A stretch of DNA of 53,065 bases from an uncultured Rhodospirillales bacterium (GTDB taxonomy: Bacteria; Pseudomonadota; Alphaproteobacteria; Acetobacterales; Acetobacteraceae). Where the stretch lies: positions 1-53,065 of the forward strand of contig CAIJTR010000017.1 in NCBI GenBank assembly GCA_903823665.1. The letters run 5' to 3'. Positions within the stretch are counted from its first letter, which is position 1. Each line of letters opens with the position of its first letter. The position numbers and the translations under genes were made by a program. Shown piece after piece: positions 1-8,480 of the stretch. Below the pieces are notes generated by a model. That model was given only the letters and a program-made list of their open reading frames with translations, did not search any database and had not been told where the DNA came from.

Positions 1-1824
1 GCCATCATGCTCATGTCTGGCTTCGCCGAAACCGGTGCTGAAGGCGCAGCAAGGCAAGCCGAACTGGCCACCCTCGCCCGCAGCCTTGGCATTCGACTGC
101 TCGGCCCAAACAGCCTCGGCTACATCAATTTTGCAGATGCGTCCTACGCCTGGACAACGCCAGTGCGCGCGCCTAGCCGCCCCAGCGGAGTGGCGGTGAT
201 CTCGCAAAGCGGAGCCACGGCACACTTCCTGGCGACGCTGGCCTGGCAGCAGGATATTGGCCTCAGCCACGTCATCGCCACCGGCAACGAAATCGACCTC
301 GAAGCCAGCATGTTCGCCCACGCGCTGCTCCATCATGAAGCCACCCGCGCAGTCGCCCTCTTCCTTGAAACCCTCCGCGACCCACAATCGTTCCTAGCCC
401 TGGCGAAGGCCGCCCTGGACGCACGCAAACCCCTGGTGGTGTTGAAGGTTGGTGCCAGCGAAGTCACCGCCAAATCCGCGCTCGCCCATACCGGAGCCTT
501 GGTCGGCGATGACCGCGTGTTCGACGGCATTTGCCGCCAATTCGGCATCATCCGCGTGCACAGCATCGAAGATCTATTGGCAACGGCCAACATCGCAGCC
601 CTCGCTGGCACGCTCATCCCTGGCGGCCTCGGAATCGTGTCGAACTCAGGCGGCGTATGTGAAATCGCCGCCGATAGCTGCGCCGCACGCGGAATCACGT
701 TACCCGAACTCAACGCTGCCGCCAGCAACGGGCTGCAGGCGACTATTCCGGGTTTTGCCACCGCTCATAACCCGCTCGATCTCACCGGTGCAATCACACC
801 CGAACAATGCGGTGCCGCTGTCGACATCATCGCAGCGCAACCCGGCATGGCCGCCATTCTCTGCCCGTATTACGAGCTGCCGGTGCAAGAGGCGGACATG
901 AGCGAACGCCTATCCGCACTACACGCCGCCCTCGCCCGCAGCCTAACCGATGCACCGGTCCCCGGCTTCGTCGTCAGCTACACCGCAACCCACCTCACCG
1001 ACCTATCGAAGCGTATCGCCGCCGAGACTGGTCTGCCCTATCTCGCCTGCGGTCTTGATCGCGCCCTCACTGGATTTGCCGGAGTGATGCGTTGGTCGGA
1101 GCATTTGCGGAGCCGCGGCATCGAGGCACCCGCCGCACTCCGGCCGATCACAGAAAAGCCACGAAGCGAGCACGCCGCCCTAAGCTGCCTCACCGCGAGT
1201 GGAGTTCCGGCCATACCTATGACACTGGCCACATCAGAAGACGACGCAGTCAACGCTACAGCAGCACTAGACGGCCCCGTGGTACTCAAGATTGCTTCCC
1301 CGGATATCGCCCATAAAAGCGACATCGGCGGCGTGGTGCTCAACCTGCAAGGTGATGCCGCCGTCCGAGCCGCCTACCGCGACATCATCACCAAGGCCCG
1401 CGAACACGCACCACACGCCACTATTGAAGGTATACTTGTCGCCCCCATGCGGCCCCACGCCGTCGAACTCTTCGTCGGCGTCACCCGCGATCCGCAATGG
1501 GGACCAGTTCTCGCCCTAGGTCTCGGCGGCATCTTCGTCGAGGTGCTGAACGATGTCGCACTTTGCATGTTGCCGACCAACGCCACCGAAATACGCCGAA
1601 TGCTCACAGGCCTGCGCGGAGCAAAGATGCTCGAAGGCAGTCGCGGTCTGCCAGCCGCCGATCTCAATGCTGTCGCCCGCGCCATCGAACGCATCGGTGC
1701 CGCCGCCCTGGCCTTCGGGCCAGATCTCGAAGCGCTAGACATCAATCCACTCTGGGTCCACGGCAGCCGCATCGAGGCGCTCGACGCCCTGTGCGTCTGG
1801 CGGGATGACATCACGGGAGCCTGA
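1..1824 (+). CDS. ADP-forming acyl-CoA synthetase (acetate-CoA ligase type), 5' end outside window
   Basis: The frame is open from base 1, so the gene almost certainly starts upstream and lacks its N-terminal CoA-binding Rossmann part; about 607 codons are visible. The family makes an acyl-CoA from acid, CoA and ATP, releasing ADP and phosphate. Visible parts, in order: the end of the CoA-binding domain (LLGPNSLGYINF), a succinyl-CoA-ligase-like region with SQSGAT and the phospho-histidine loop LAHTGALVGDD, then a C-terminal ATP-grasp domain with HKSDIGGV and LALGLGGIFVEV. Alpha- and beta-type domains are fused on one chain, as is usual for bacterial members. It ends 2 bases before the nitronate monooxygenase gene, so it is probably the first visible gene of a three-gene operon. 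The acyl substrate is unknown; the crotonase downstream suggests a fatty or branched acid. Confidence 0.88.
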   Translation, partial: AIMLMSGFAETGAEGAARQAELATLARSLGIRLLGPNSLGYINFADASYAWTTPVRAPSRPSGVAVISQSGATAHFLATLAWQQDIGLSHVIATGNEIDLEASMFAHALLHHEATRAVALFLETLRDPQSFLALAKAALDARKPLVVLKVGASEVTAKSALAHTGALVGDDRVFDGICRQFGIIRVHSIEDLLATANIAALAGTLIPGGLGIVSNSGGVCEIAADSCAARGITLPELNAAASNGLQATIPGFATAHNPLDLTGAITPEQCGAAVDIIAAQPGMAAILCPYYELPVQEADMSERLSALHAALARSLTDAPVPGFVVSYTATHLTDLSKRIAAETGLPYLACGLDRALTGFAGVMRWSEHLRSRGIEAPAALRPITEKPRSEHAALSCLTASGVPAIPMTLATSEDDAVNATAALDGPVVLKIASPDIAHKSDIGGVVLNLQGDAAVRAAYRDIITKAREHAPHATIEGILVAPMRPHAVELFVGVTRDPQWGPVLALGLGGIFVEVLNDVALCMLPTNATEIRRMLTGLRGAKMLEGSRGLPAADLNAVARAIERIGAAALAFGPDLEALDINPLWVHGSRIEALDALCVWRDDITGA

Positions 1825-1826
1825 TC

Positions 1827-2960
1827 ATGCAAACTGCCATCGCCCGCGCCCTCGGCTGCGACGTTCCAATCTTCGCCTTTTCCCATTGCCGTGACGTCGT
1901 CGTCGAAGTCACCCGTGCTGGCGGCTTCGGCGTGCTCGGTGCCTCCACATTTGCGCCCGACCAACTCGAACAGGAACTGCGCTGGATCGACGATCACACG
2001 GAGGGCCGCCCGTACGGTGTCGACGTGTTGATCCCCGCCAATTATGACCGCACCGCCGAAGCCGAATCCCACACCGGCGACCCCGCCACTCTCATCCCGC
2101 AAGCCCATCTCGACTTCATGGAGAAAATCCTCACAGACGCCGGCGTGGCCCCACTGCCAGAGGACGAGCGCGCCCGCGTGCATCGTGACATCGTCGAAGG
2201 CCGTGGCAACATGACGCCAGACGGTGCCCGCCGCCTCCTCGAAATCGCGCTGCAACACCCCCAGGTCAAACTCGTCGTCAGCGCCCTCGGCGCCCCGCCG
2301 CCCGACGTTGTAGCCATGCTGCGCGAGAAGAAAATTATGATCGGCGCGCTATGCGGAAAAGCGGCCCACGCCGTCAAACAACGCACCGCAGGCGTTCAAC
2401 TGATTATCGCCCAAGGCACGGAGGCGGGCGGCCACACCGGTGACATCTCCACCTTCGTGCTAGTGCCACAAATCGTTGACGCCTGCCCTGGCATTCCCGT
2501 TCTCGCCGCAGGTGGCATTACCAGTGGCCGCCACGTCGCCGCCGCCCTCGCTCTCGGTGCACAAGGCGTCTGGTGCGGCACCATCTGGCTCGGTACCCGA
2601 GAAAGTGAACTGACGCCATTTGAGAAAGAAGTGCTGTTCGCCACCCGCGCCGAAGACGCCGTCCGCAGCCGCGTGCGCACCGGCAAACCTGTGCGGATGA
2701 CCAAAAGTAAAATGTCCGAGGCCTGGGAAAAGCCCGATGCACCCGGCTATCTTCCCACGCCCCTACAAGGCATCCTCTACAACGAAATCCACGCCCGCGT
2801 GGTTCGCGCCCAACGCCCAGAACTTTACTCCTTCCCCGTCGGCCAAGCCGTCGGCACGATGACGGAGGAGACCAGCGTGCGAGAAGTTATGTTACGTATA
2901 CAGACGGAATATCTTGACACGATGGACCGCCTCAGCAGCCTTGCCGGAGCTGACGCATGA
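1827..2960 (+). CDS. Nitronate monooxygenase / 2-nitropropane dioxygenase-like flavoprotein
   Basis: A 377-residue TIM-barrel FMN protein. The family signature AQGTEAGGHTG lies near residues 195-205, with the conserved His at about 203, followed by the phosphate-binding VLAAGGITSGR and GAQGVWCGT segments. Characterised members oxidise alkyl nitronates or propionate-3-nitronate to carbonyls and nitrite, but many relatives near acyl-CoA genes have unknown substrates. The internal segment (about residues 55-150) is longer than in classic fungal enzymes and matches the bacterial branch often found beside CoA-ligases and crotonases. It follows the CoA synthetase with a 2-base gap and overlaps the crotonase by 4 bases (ATGA), so co-translation is likely. 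The fold is confident; the physiological reaction is not. Confidence 0.82.
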   Translation: MQTAIARALGCDVPIFAFSHCRDVVVEVTRAGGFGVLGASTFAPDQLEQELRWIDDHTEGRPYGVDVLIPANYDRTAEAESHTGDPATLIPQAHLDFMEKILTDAGVAPLPEDERARVHRDIVEGRGNMTPDGARRLLEIALQHPQVKLVVSALGAPPPDVVAMLREKKIMIGALCGKAAHAVKQRTAGVQLIIAQGTEAGGHTGDISTFVLVPQIVDACPGIPVLAAGGITSGRHVAAALALGAQGVWCGTIWLGTRESELTPFEKEVLFATRAEDAVRSRVRTGKPVRMTKSKMSEAWEKPDAPGYLPTPLQGILYNEIHARVVRAQRPELYSFPVGQAVGTMTEETSVREVMLRIQTEYLDTMDRLSSLAGADA

Positions 2961-3730
2961 CCACTGACACGAACGAAGTTCTCGTTGAGCACATCGATGG
3001 CATTGCCATCATCACAATCAACCGCCCCGACCAGCGCAACGCCGTCAACCGCGCCGTCTCGTTCGGCGTATGCGCGGCGGTTGATGAACTCGATGCGCGT
3101 GATGATCTCAGGGTCGGCATCCTCACCGGGGCCGGCGGCAATTTCTGCGCGGGCATGGACCTCAAAGCGTTCCTGCGCGGCGAAGTCACCCGCGTCGAAG
3201 GCCGCGGCCTACTCGGCATCGCCATGGCACCACCGAAAAAGCCGCTGATTGCTGCTGTCGAAGGCTACGCTCTCGCCGGCGGCTTTGAAGCGGCACTCGC
3301 CTGCGATCTGCTCGTCGCCGCCAACAACGCCAAATTCGGCCTACCCGAAGTAAAGCGTGGCCTCGCAGCTGCCGCTGGTGGGTTGCTCCGCCTACCGCGC
3401 CTGATCCCTCAGCGCATTGCCATGGAAATGGCGCTCACTGGCGACATTGTCACGGCAGACCGCATGGAACGCTATGGCTTGGTCAACGCCCTTGTCGAAC
3501 CCGGCCAAGCCCTAATCGCCGCAATCGAACTCGCGCGCCGTATCATAGCGAACGCACCGATGTCGGTCGCAGCCAGCAAGCGCGTGATTGTAGAGCAGCG
3601 TGATTGGCCAATTGCCGAGATGTTTGCCAAACAGAACGAACTCACAGCACCAGTCATCGCGTCGGAGGACGCCCGAGAAGGAGCCGCCGCTTTCGCTGAA
3701 AAACGTCCAGCGCGCTGGAGTGGCCGCTAA
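2957..3730 (+). CDS. Enoyl-CoA hydratase/isomerase (crotonase family)
   Basis: A 257-residue crotonase. The first oxyanion-hole segment GGNFCAGMDLKAF (about 61-73) and the second, GYALAGGFEAALACD (about 103-117), are intact. Both catalytic glutamates of true hydratases are present, at about E111 (GGFEAALACD) and E131 (FGLPEVKRG). Hydration of a 2-enoyl-CoA is therefore plausible. It overlaps the preceding flavoprotein by 4 bases (ATGA) and ends tail to tail with the TetR gene, the two stop codons sharing bases 3727-3730. The substrate chain is unknown; the operon suggests a CoA-activated acid made by the first gene. Confidence 0.88.
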   Translation: MTTDTNEVLVEHIDGIAIITINRPDQRNAVNRAVSFGVCAAVDELDARDDLRVGILTGAGGNFCAGMDLKAFLRGEVTRVEGRGLLGIAMAPPKKPLIAAVEGYALAGGFEAALACDLLVAANNAKFGLPEVKRGLAAAAGGLLRLPRLIPQRIAMEMALTGDIVTADRMERYGLVNALVEPGQALIAAIELARRIIANAPMSVAASKRVIVEQRDWPIAEMFAKQNELTAPVIASEDAREGAAAFAEKRPARWSGR

Positions 3731-4419
3731 CCCTTCGGGGCGGCCTTCTTACGAACCGGCGTGGCCTTCGCCACAGTTGTTTTTGCAGCACGTTTTGCCG
3801 GCTGATTTCCAACGAGGCTAAGAATGAGTTTGGACATCTCTTCGCTGGTCTGCTCCAGCGTCAGACGCCCTTCGGGCCGATACCAAACATAAGCCCAGCT
3901 CACCATCCCACCAATTGCCAGCGCTGCCAGCCGCGTGTCCTGCACACTGAACAAGCCAGCCGCAACGCCCTGATCCAACAGCTTCACCAGCTTGGCATCG
4001 AAATCCCGGCGCATCTGGCTGATCGTCTGAAAATCCGCGGGTGCAAGATTCTTCTCTTCACGAGAGAAAATCGCAATGTGGCGCTGGCTGGTCAGCACCG
4101 CCGTCACAAAGCGCCGCCCAACTTCGGCCAGCCGCTCAGCCGCGTTACCTGGCATTGTGGTCAGCACGCCGTCCAGCGCCGCCAAGGCTGACGCGATGCC
4201 GCGCGAACAGATCTCCGCCAGCAACTCAGCCTTGGACGTAAAATGCGCATAGATGAAAGGCTTCGTGACGTTCATCCGCTCGGCAATCATGTCGAGCGAC
4301 GTATTCTCATACCCTCGTTCATAAAAAAGTTCAGCAGCCACCGCGAGAGTACGCTCACGCTTCAGCGCCGCCACCTCGTCACGTATTCCCATCATCGGTG
4401 CAGCCGTCGCAGAAGTCAT
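3727..4419 (-). CDS. TetR-family transcriptional regulator
   Basis: About 230 residues from the start chosen at 4419 (MTSATAAPMMGIRDE). A longer frame reaches 4590 but would run through the intergenic palindrome and into the DUF35 gene. The N-terminal helix-turn-helix is typical: AAELFYERGYENTSLDMIAERMNVTKPFIYAHFTSK is laid out as helices 1-4 of TetR proteins (about residues 20-65). The C-terminal ligand domain has no recognisable specificity, and the tail is Lys/Ala-rich. It lies downstream of the 11-gene CoA operon on the same strand, separated by about 130 bases that hold a perfect inverted repeat (4496-4515). Autoregulation and an acyl-CoA-type ligand are inferences from context. Confidence 0.9.
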   Translation of the reverse strand: MTSATAAPMMGIRDEVAALKRERTLAVAAELFYERGYENTSLDMIAERMNVTKPFIYAHFTSKAELLAEICSRGIASALAALDGVLTTMPGNAAERLAEVGRRFVTAVLTSQRHIAIFSREEKNLAPADFQTISQMRRDFDAKLVKLLDQGVAAGLFSVQDTRLAALAIGGMVSWAYVWYRPEGRLTLEQTSEEMSKLILSLVGNQPAKRAAKTTVAKATPVRKKAAPKG

Positions 4420-4495
4420 CGCAATTAGTATCCCAGGGTATTGAATGTGAGTCGAAGCATGCAAAAGAGATGCCTCGGCGGCGTTTTCCGATGAA

Positions 4496-4515
4496 TTGGT
4501 AGAAAATGCTACCAA
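4496..4515. promoter_or_regulatory. Perfect inverted repeat, candidate TetR operator
   Basis: TTGGTAG, six bases, then CTACCAA: a perfect 7-base inverted repeat 77 bases upstream of the TetR start. Its inner core GGTA-N8-TACC recurs at 16818-16833 in front of the second thiolase operon. Size and dyad symmetry suit a TetR dimer. Binding is inferred. Confidence 0.55.
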
Positions 4516-4549
4516 AAATATCCCAAAACGCCGCCCCGCAGGCCCTTCA

Positions 4550-5008
4550 TCAGTCCGTCGAAGGCTCAAACCAGAAGTCAAGCACGTCACCGATGCGCTT
4601 TTCAGCGACCTTTGTCATGACCCGAGTACCGATTTTGAGCTGCTCGGCAGCCACTTCCTGATTGCTCAGATCAACGCCGCGGAAGAAGCCACCGATGGCG
4701 GTGTCTGCATGGTCAAGTTTGACATAGCCAAACGCATAAGGGGGCGGCGGCAAGCCATTGAACTCTTCATATACAATCGTGAAGGTTTCAATCCGCCCAC
4801 CGGGACCGACTTCCACCCAATCCGTCGTCGGCTCCAGCGTCTGATCTGAGAAGGCCCGCGGCGGCACGAGCACACGACCGGACTTCGCGTCGCGCTTGCC
4901 GTAAAGCTTGCCGTGGTCGCGCAGCTGGACATAGAACCAGCTGGCCGTTTCACCCAACGCATGGGTGTAAGTGATGTTCCAGGTTTCCTGGCGCTTCAAC
5001 AATTCCAT
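4550..5008 (-). CDS. DUF35 / OB-fold protein with all zinc-ribbon cysteines lost
   Basis: 152 residues from ATG 5008, preferred over TTG 5029 because AGGGA lies about 7 bases upstream of the ATG. DUF35 proteins pair with thiolase-like enzymes and act as acyl-CoA-binding scaffolds or hydratase/aldolase partners. The family layout is clear: an N-terminal helix, a ribbon segment (GKLYGKRDAKSGRVLVPP, then RAFSDQTL), then the OB fold. The ribbon has D, S and S where cysteines are expected, and the whole protein contains no cysteine, so it should not bind zinc. It is the last gene of the operon whose two preceding genes are thiolase-like, 17 bases behind the nearer one. Partnership with these proteins is inferred from synteny. 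Confidence 0.85.
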   Translation of the reverse strand: MELLKRQETWNITYTHALGETASWFYVQLRDHGKLYGKRDAKSGRVLVPPRAFSDQTLEPTTDWVEVGPGGRIETFTIVYEEFNGLPPPPYAFGYVKLDHADTAIGGFFRGVDLSNQEVAAEQLKIGTRVMTKVAEKRIGDVLDFWFEPSTD

Positions 5009-5025
5009 TTCCGTATTCCCTGTTC

Positions 5026-6204
5026 TCAAGCTTCAACAACCATCGTTCCGAAGAACTGATGGTCACCACCATTCCCACTCGCGATGCCGCGCTTGGCACC
5101 CTTCACCTGATGCGCCCCGGCCCTGCCCCACACCTGCAAGGCGATTTCCGCCACGCGTACCATCGCCGTGACCGCAATCGCGTTCGTGCAAAGCGTGCCA
5201 CCAGACGGGTTCACCACCACACCTTCACCACCGAGCTGGAACTGGCCTTCACGGAGCATCGCAGGCGATGCGCCAAGTGGAGCCAACTGTGCTGCCTCGA
5301 TCGAGTGGAACTCGGTGTTGCTGAACGGCGCATAAATCTCCGCCACATCAACCTGTTTGGCGGAATCGGTGATGCCCGCCATTTTGAAAGCTCGGTTGAA
5401 GGCGTTGCGCAGTGCATATGCATCTGCGTGATCAGCGGTGAACCCGGTGCCCATACGGTCTCCGAGATAATACGTCTCAGAGCAATGACCGAGCCCAGTG
5501 ATCCAAACGGCATCAAGATTGCGCTCTTTGATGTAGCGTTCAGATGCCAAGACCATTGCCGCACCGCCACTGGACTGCGGACAGCAATCAAACAGCTTGA
5601 TCGGCCACGAGATCATGCGTGACGCCATAACCTCTTCAATTGTGGTCTGTTTGCGCAGATGCGCATTTGGATTCTTTGAGGCGTGCATACGATTCTTCAC
5701 CACCACACGCGCCATATCCGCCTGTGTCATACCGTATTTATCGGCATAGCGAACGCCCGACATGGCAAGCATGGTGATGGTGCCGAGCGGAAGCTGGCGC
5801 TCATAGGTCGGGTCCCAAATCTTGTTGAGAACCGTTTGGCTGTCACCGCACTCACCAACCTTGTCGGCACCCGCGGTCATAACCACGTCGCATGCGCCAG
5901 ACGCCACGTGATAATACGCGGCCTCAACGCTGGATATACCGGTTGCACCGCCGGTGTTGATTCGCAGGAAGCGCTTGTTGCGCGCGCCCACTGCGTCAAC
6001 GCCCAGACGCTCTGCATTGCCGATGCCGACCATTGCATCGGGAGACAGCGAGTAAACGATTGCCTCAATGCCATCGAGTTCCATCTTGGCATCGTTAAGG
6101 GCCAGCGTTACGGCTTCACGCACCAGATCGGGATAGCTCGCATCATCCCGCCGTGAGACAAAGGCCGACTGGCCGATGCCTATAATTCCCACCCGCCCGC
6201 TCAT
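5026..6204 (-). CDS. Thiolase-fold protein (SCP-x/Ltp type) lacking the catalytic Cys
   Basis: 392 residues with the N-terminal thiolase layout (VGIIGIGQSAF, then DGIEAIVYS) and the C-terminal VNPSGGTLCTN block. At the nucleophile position (about residues 81-91) the sequence reads RINTGGATGIS, with Gly/Ala where true thiolases have Cys. The GHPxGA-type histidine block after NPSGG is also absent (TLCTNAIAVTAMV), and the C-terminal CxG motif is replaced by SGNGGDH. Ordinary Claisen thiolysis is therefore unlikely. Known Cys-less relatives paired with DUF35 proteins are steroid side-chain retro-aldolases (Ltp2 type). It overlaps the next thiolase-like gene by 4 bases and precedes a DUF35 gene, suggesting a heteromeric complex. 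Annotation pipelines will probably call it acetyl-CoA acetyltransferase. Confidence 0.88.
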   Translation of the reverse strand: MSGRVGIIGIGQSAFVSRRDDASYPDLVREAVTLALNDAKMELDGIEAIVYSLSPDAMVGIGNAERLGVDAVGARNKRFLRINTGGATGISSVEAAYYHVASGACDVVMTAGADKVGECGDSQTVLNKIWDPTYERQLPLGTITMLAMSGVRYADKYGMTQADMARVVVKNRMHASKNPNAHLRKQTTIEEVMASRMISWPIKLFDCCPQSSGGAAMVLASERYIKERNLDAVWITGLGHCSETYYLGDRMGTGFTADHADAYALRNAFNRAFKMAGITDSAKQVDVAEIYAPFSNTEFHSIEAAQLAPLGASPAMLREGQFQLGGEGVVVNPSGGTLCTNAIAVTAMVRVAEIALQVWGRAGAHQVKGAKRGIASGNGGDHQFFGTMVVEA

Positions 6205-7346
6205 GGCGAAACTCCCTGCTCGCCGCGTCGCATGACGACGACCGTGTTGTACATCATCGCGTCGCCGCTGGCCGCGTGAGCCAGCCCGGTTCGAACATTC
6301 TCAAGCTGGTGCGCGCCAGCACGGCCCAGCACCTGCAACGCCACCTCGGCAATGCGGATCAACCCACTGCAATAAACCGGATTGAGCGACTGCGCGCCGC
6401 CCGAAAGATTGACCGGAAGCTTGCCAGATTTGGAAAACACACCGCTTTCAACGCTATCTTTCCAGTCGCCGCGCTTGGCCAAACCAAGCGCCTCATAGGC
6501 CAGCAGTTCCTGAAATGGCGTTGCATCAGCCAACTCAGCCACATCAAACGAGGCCAACGCATCCGTGATCCCAGCCGCACCGTAAGCCTGCTCAGCTGCC
6601 GCAACCAACGCCGGAGACTGCGACAAATCGCGATCACCAATGAACGCCGCATCAGTGGCCCAGCCCATGCCGGAAATCCATGCAACGTTTGCGATTTTGT
6701 GCTCGGCAACGAAATCCTCAGACGCCAGAACAAGGGCCACCGCCCCCGTGGTCGCTGCCGAAGCCATGCCGGCCTTCAACGGATAGCGCGATCCCATCTC
6801 ACCGTCTGCTGCGATCCCGGGATAAGCGCTTTGCCCGTTGCTGCGATTTTTTGCTGAGACCTTCTGAGCCGTCTCCATCAGCCCTGGCATTTGAGCCAAA
6901 AGCACGTTCGCCTGCATGGCGTGCGCACCCATCTCATCCTGTGGCAGCCGGCGATGAAAATACGGATCAGCGGCCAAACGCTGAACCTCTGCAAGCGATG
7001 ACGCCTCGGTCGGGCTCCACGCCACAATTAGCTGCGTCTTGAAGTGACCCGACGCAACACGCAGCGTGCCCATCACAAACGCATGCTCGCCGGATGAAGG
7101 CGTGGACAGGATGTCGCGATCCACACCACCCACCGAACCCGACGCCGCCATCACCGAGATGGCACGCCCATCATACTGATCGTTGCCGCCAGTCACGATG
7201 CCGTCAATGTCTTCGATAGTAAGCCCGGCGTCACGCAGCGCTCGTTGCGTCACGTCATACAGAACTTCTTCCAATGATTGCTTCAGGCCTGTCACGTGCG
7301 GCATGATCGCCGCCCCGATGACGCCTGTTTTGACTAAATAGGTCAT
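6201..7346 (-). CDS. Second Cys-less thiolase-fold protein, probable partner of the adjacent one
   Basis: 381 residues, a divergent paralogue of the neighbouring thiolase-like protein. It keeps the fold markers DIDGIVTGG and VNLSGGAQSLN and the C-terminal RIAEVALQVLGRAGAHQ, which nearly repeats the neighbour's RVAEIALQVWGRAGAHQ. The nucleophile region (about 78-90) reads RDILSTPSSGEHAF, with Ser instead of Cys, and the canonical active-site His block is missing. Loss of different catalytic elements in two adjacent, translationally coupled paralogues suggests a heterodimer, with one chain possibly structural. It overlaps the racemase-like gene by 4 bases upstream. The reaction is unknown; retro-aldol or acyl-CoA-binding roles are possible. 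Confidence 0.86.
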   Translation of the reverse strand: MTYLVKTGVIGAAIMPHVTGLKQSLEEVLYDVTQRALRDAGLTIEDIDGIVTGGNDQYDGRAISVMAASGSVGGVDRDILSTPSSGEHAFVMGTLRVASGHFKTQLIVAWSPTEASSLAEVQRLAADPYFHRRLPQDEMGAHAMQANVLLAQMPGLMETAQKVSAKNRSNGQSAYPGIAADGEMGSRYPLKAGMASAATTGAVALVLASEDFVAEHKIANVAWISGMGWATDAAFIGDRDLSQSPALVAAAEQAYGAAGITDALASFDVAELADATPFQELLAYEALGLAKRGDWKDSVESGVFSKSGKLPVNLSGGAQSLNPVYCSGLIRIAEVALQVLGRAGAHQLENVRTGLAHAASGDAMMYNTVVVMRRGEQGVSP

Positions 7347-8476
7347 GGGGTTCCTGCTTCCTCGTGTTGCAATTCATGTGTGGCAGCCAGCGCCGAGCGC
7401 GACGCTGGTGGCTTACCGTCGATCCAGGCGGGAAACAGACTCTGTAAGGCTCCATCTGGTGATTTCCGCACCAGCATCCGGCTCGCGTGGTGCGGTGATG
7501 CCACGGCCTCTGCGAGATCAAGCACCGGACTGACGCAGCAATCCGGCGATGCAAAAATTTCCAGACAGCGCGCCAACGTCACCGTTGCGAAATACCCCGC
7601 AACGTCCGCGATCAGAGCCTTTTGCGGCAACGCTTCACCCTGCCGCGCTATCCAATCTGGCCGCCCCGCCGCCGTCGAAAGCGCGTGCCAGAATTTCGTT
7701 TCGATGGCTCCAACGGCGACGTGGCGGCCATCCTGCGTGCCATAGACTTGGTAATAGGCAGCACCACCGTTCAGGTAGCTCTCACGCCGCTGCGGAACAT
7801 GCCCGTTGATACCGTACTCAGCCAGCTGGAACACCTGAAGCGCCATGGGAGTATCGGCAAGACCGATATCAATCTCACAGCCCAAGCCATCCGCATCACG
7901 CGCACGCAACGCACCAAGGATGGCAATCACACCGAACAGAGAGCCGGAAACGTCTGCCAACGGCGGATCAGTGAACACCGGCATGTTGTCACCATTTCGA
8001 TGCAAAATACCCGCGGTTGCGAGATAATTCGCATCATGCCCCGCCACCTGCGCCATCGCGCCAGATGCGCCATAGCCACTCAGCGAGCAATAGATCAGCC
8101 CAGGATTGATAGCCCGCAGGGACTCATAATCCAGGCCTAGCCGCTTCATCACGCCCGGCCGAAATCCTTCGATCAAAACATCGAACTCGGCAACCAACCG
8201 CAAGAATTCAGCACGCGTTTCGAGTTGCTTCAAATCCATCTGGCGCACGGATTTGCCGGCATTCACCGCCTCGTAAAACACCGGCGCTCCGTCGGCATCA
8301 CGCGGGCCAAGTTCCGTCATCGGATCACCAGAAGGTGGTTCGATCTTAAGTACCTCAGCCCCCATGTCGGCCAGAAACAGGCTGGCGAGTGGACCCGGCA
8401 GGAATGCCGAAAGGTCCAGCACCTTCACGCCTTGAGCAAAGCGCGCCAGCCTCGATACAGGGTTGGAAACGGCCAC
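7343..8476 (-). CDS. Alpha-methylacyl-CoA racemase-like protein (CaiB/BaiF fold)
   Basis: 377 residues of the family III CoA-transferase fold. Three features favour racemase over transferase: AGHDANYLA with His at about 147, the downstream Asp in PPLADVSGS (about 175), and Glu in VGAIETKFW (about 259). These correspond to the His/Asp/Glu set of alpha-methylacyl-CoA racemases, whereas transferases use an Asp in a GYDxxxQ-like context, as in the second CaiB protein of this window at 24480. Racemases interconvert 2R- and 2S-methylacyl-CoA so that branched chains such as isoprenoid or sterol side chains can enter beta-oxidation. It overlaps the thiolase-like gene by 4 bases and starts 4 bases after the substrate-binding-protein gene. 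This is the best clue that the operon handles a 2-methyl-branched acyl-CoA. Confidence 0.82.
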   Translation of the reverse strand: MAVSNPVSRLARFAQGVKVLDLSAFLPGPLASLFLADMGAEVLKIEPPSGDPMTELGPRDADGAPVFYEAVNAGKSVRQMDLKQLETRAEFLRLVAEFDVLIEGFRPGVMKRLGLDYESLRAINPGLIYCSLSGYGASGAMAQVAGHDANYLATAGILHRNGDNMPVFTDPPLADVSGSLFGVIAILGALRARDADGLGCEIDIGLADTPMALQVFQLAEYGINGHVPQRRESYLNGGAAYYQVYGTQDGRHVAVGAIETKFWHALSTAAGRPDWIARQGEALPQKALIADVAGYFATVTLARCLEIFASPDCCVSPVLDLAEAVASPHHASRMLVRKSPDGALQSLFPAWIDGKPPASRSALAATHELQHEEAGTP

Positions 8477-8480
8477 CCGT

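Noticed and set aside
1374-2258. Minus-strand open frame of 294 codons
   Set aside because: Antisense across the CoA synthetase and nitronate monooxygenase genes, with no motif or ribosome site.
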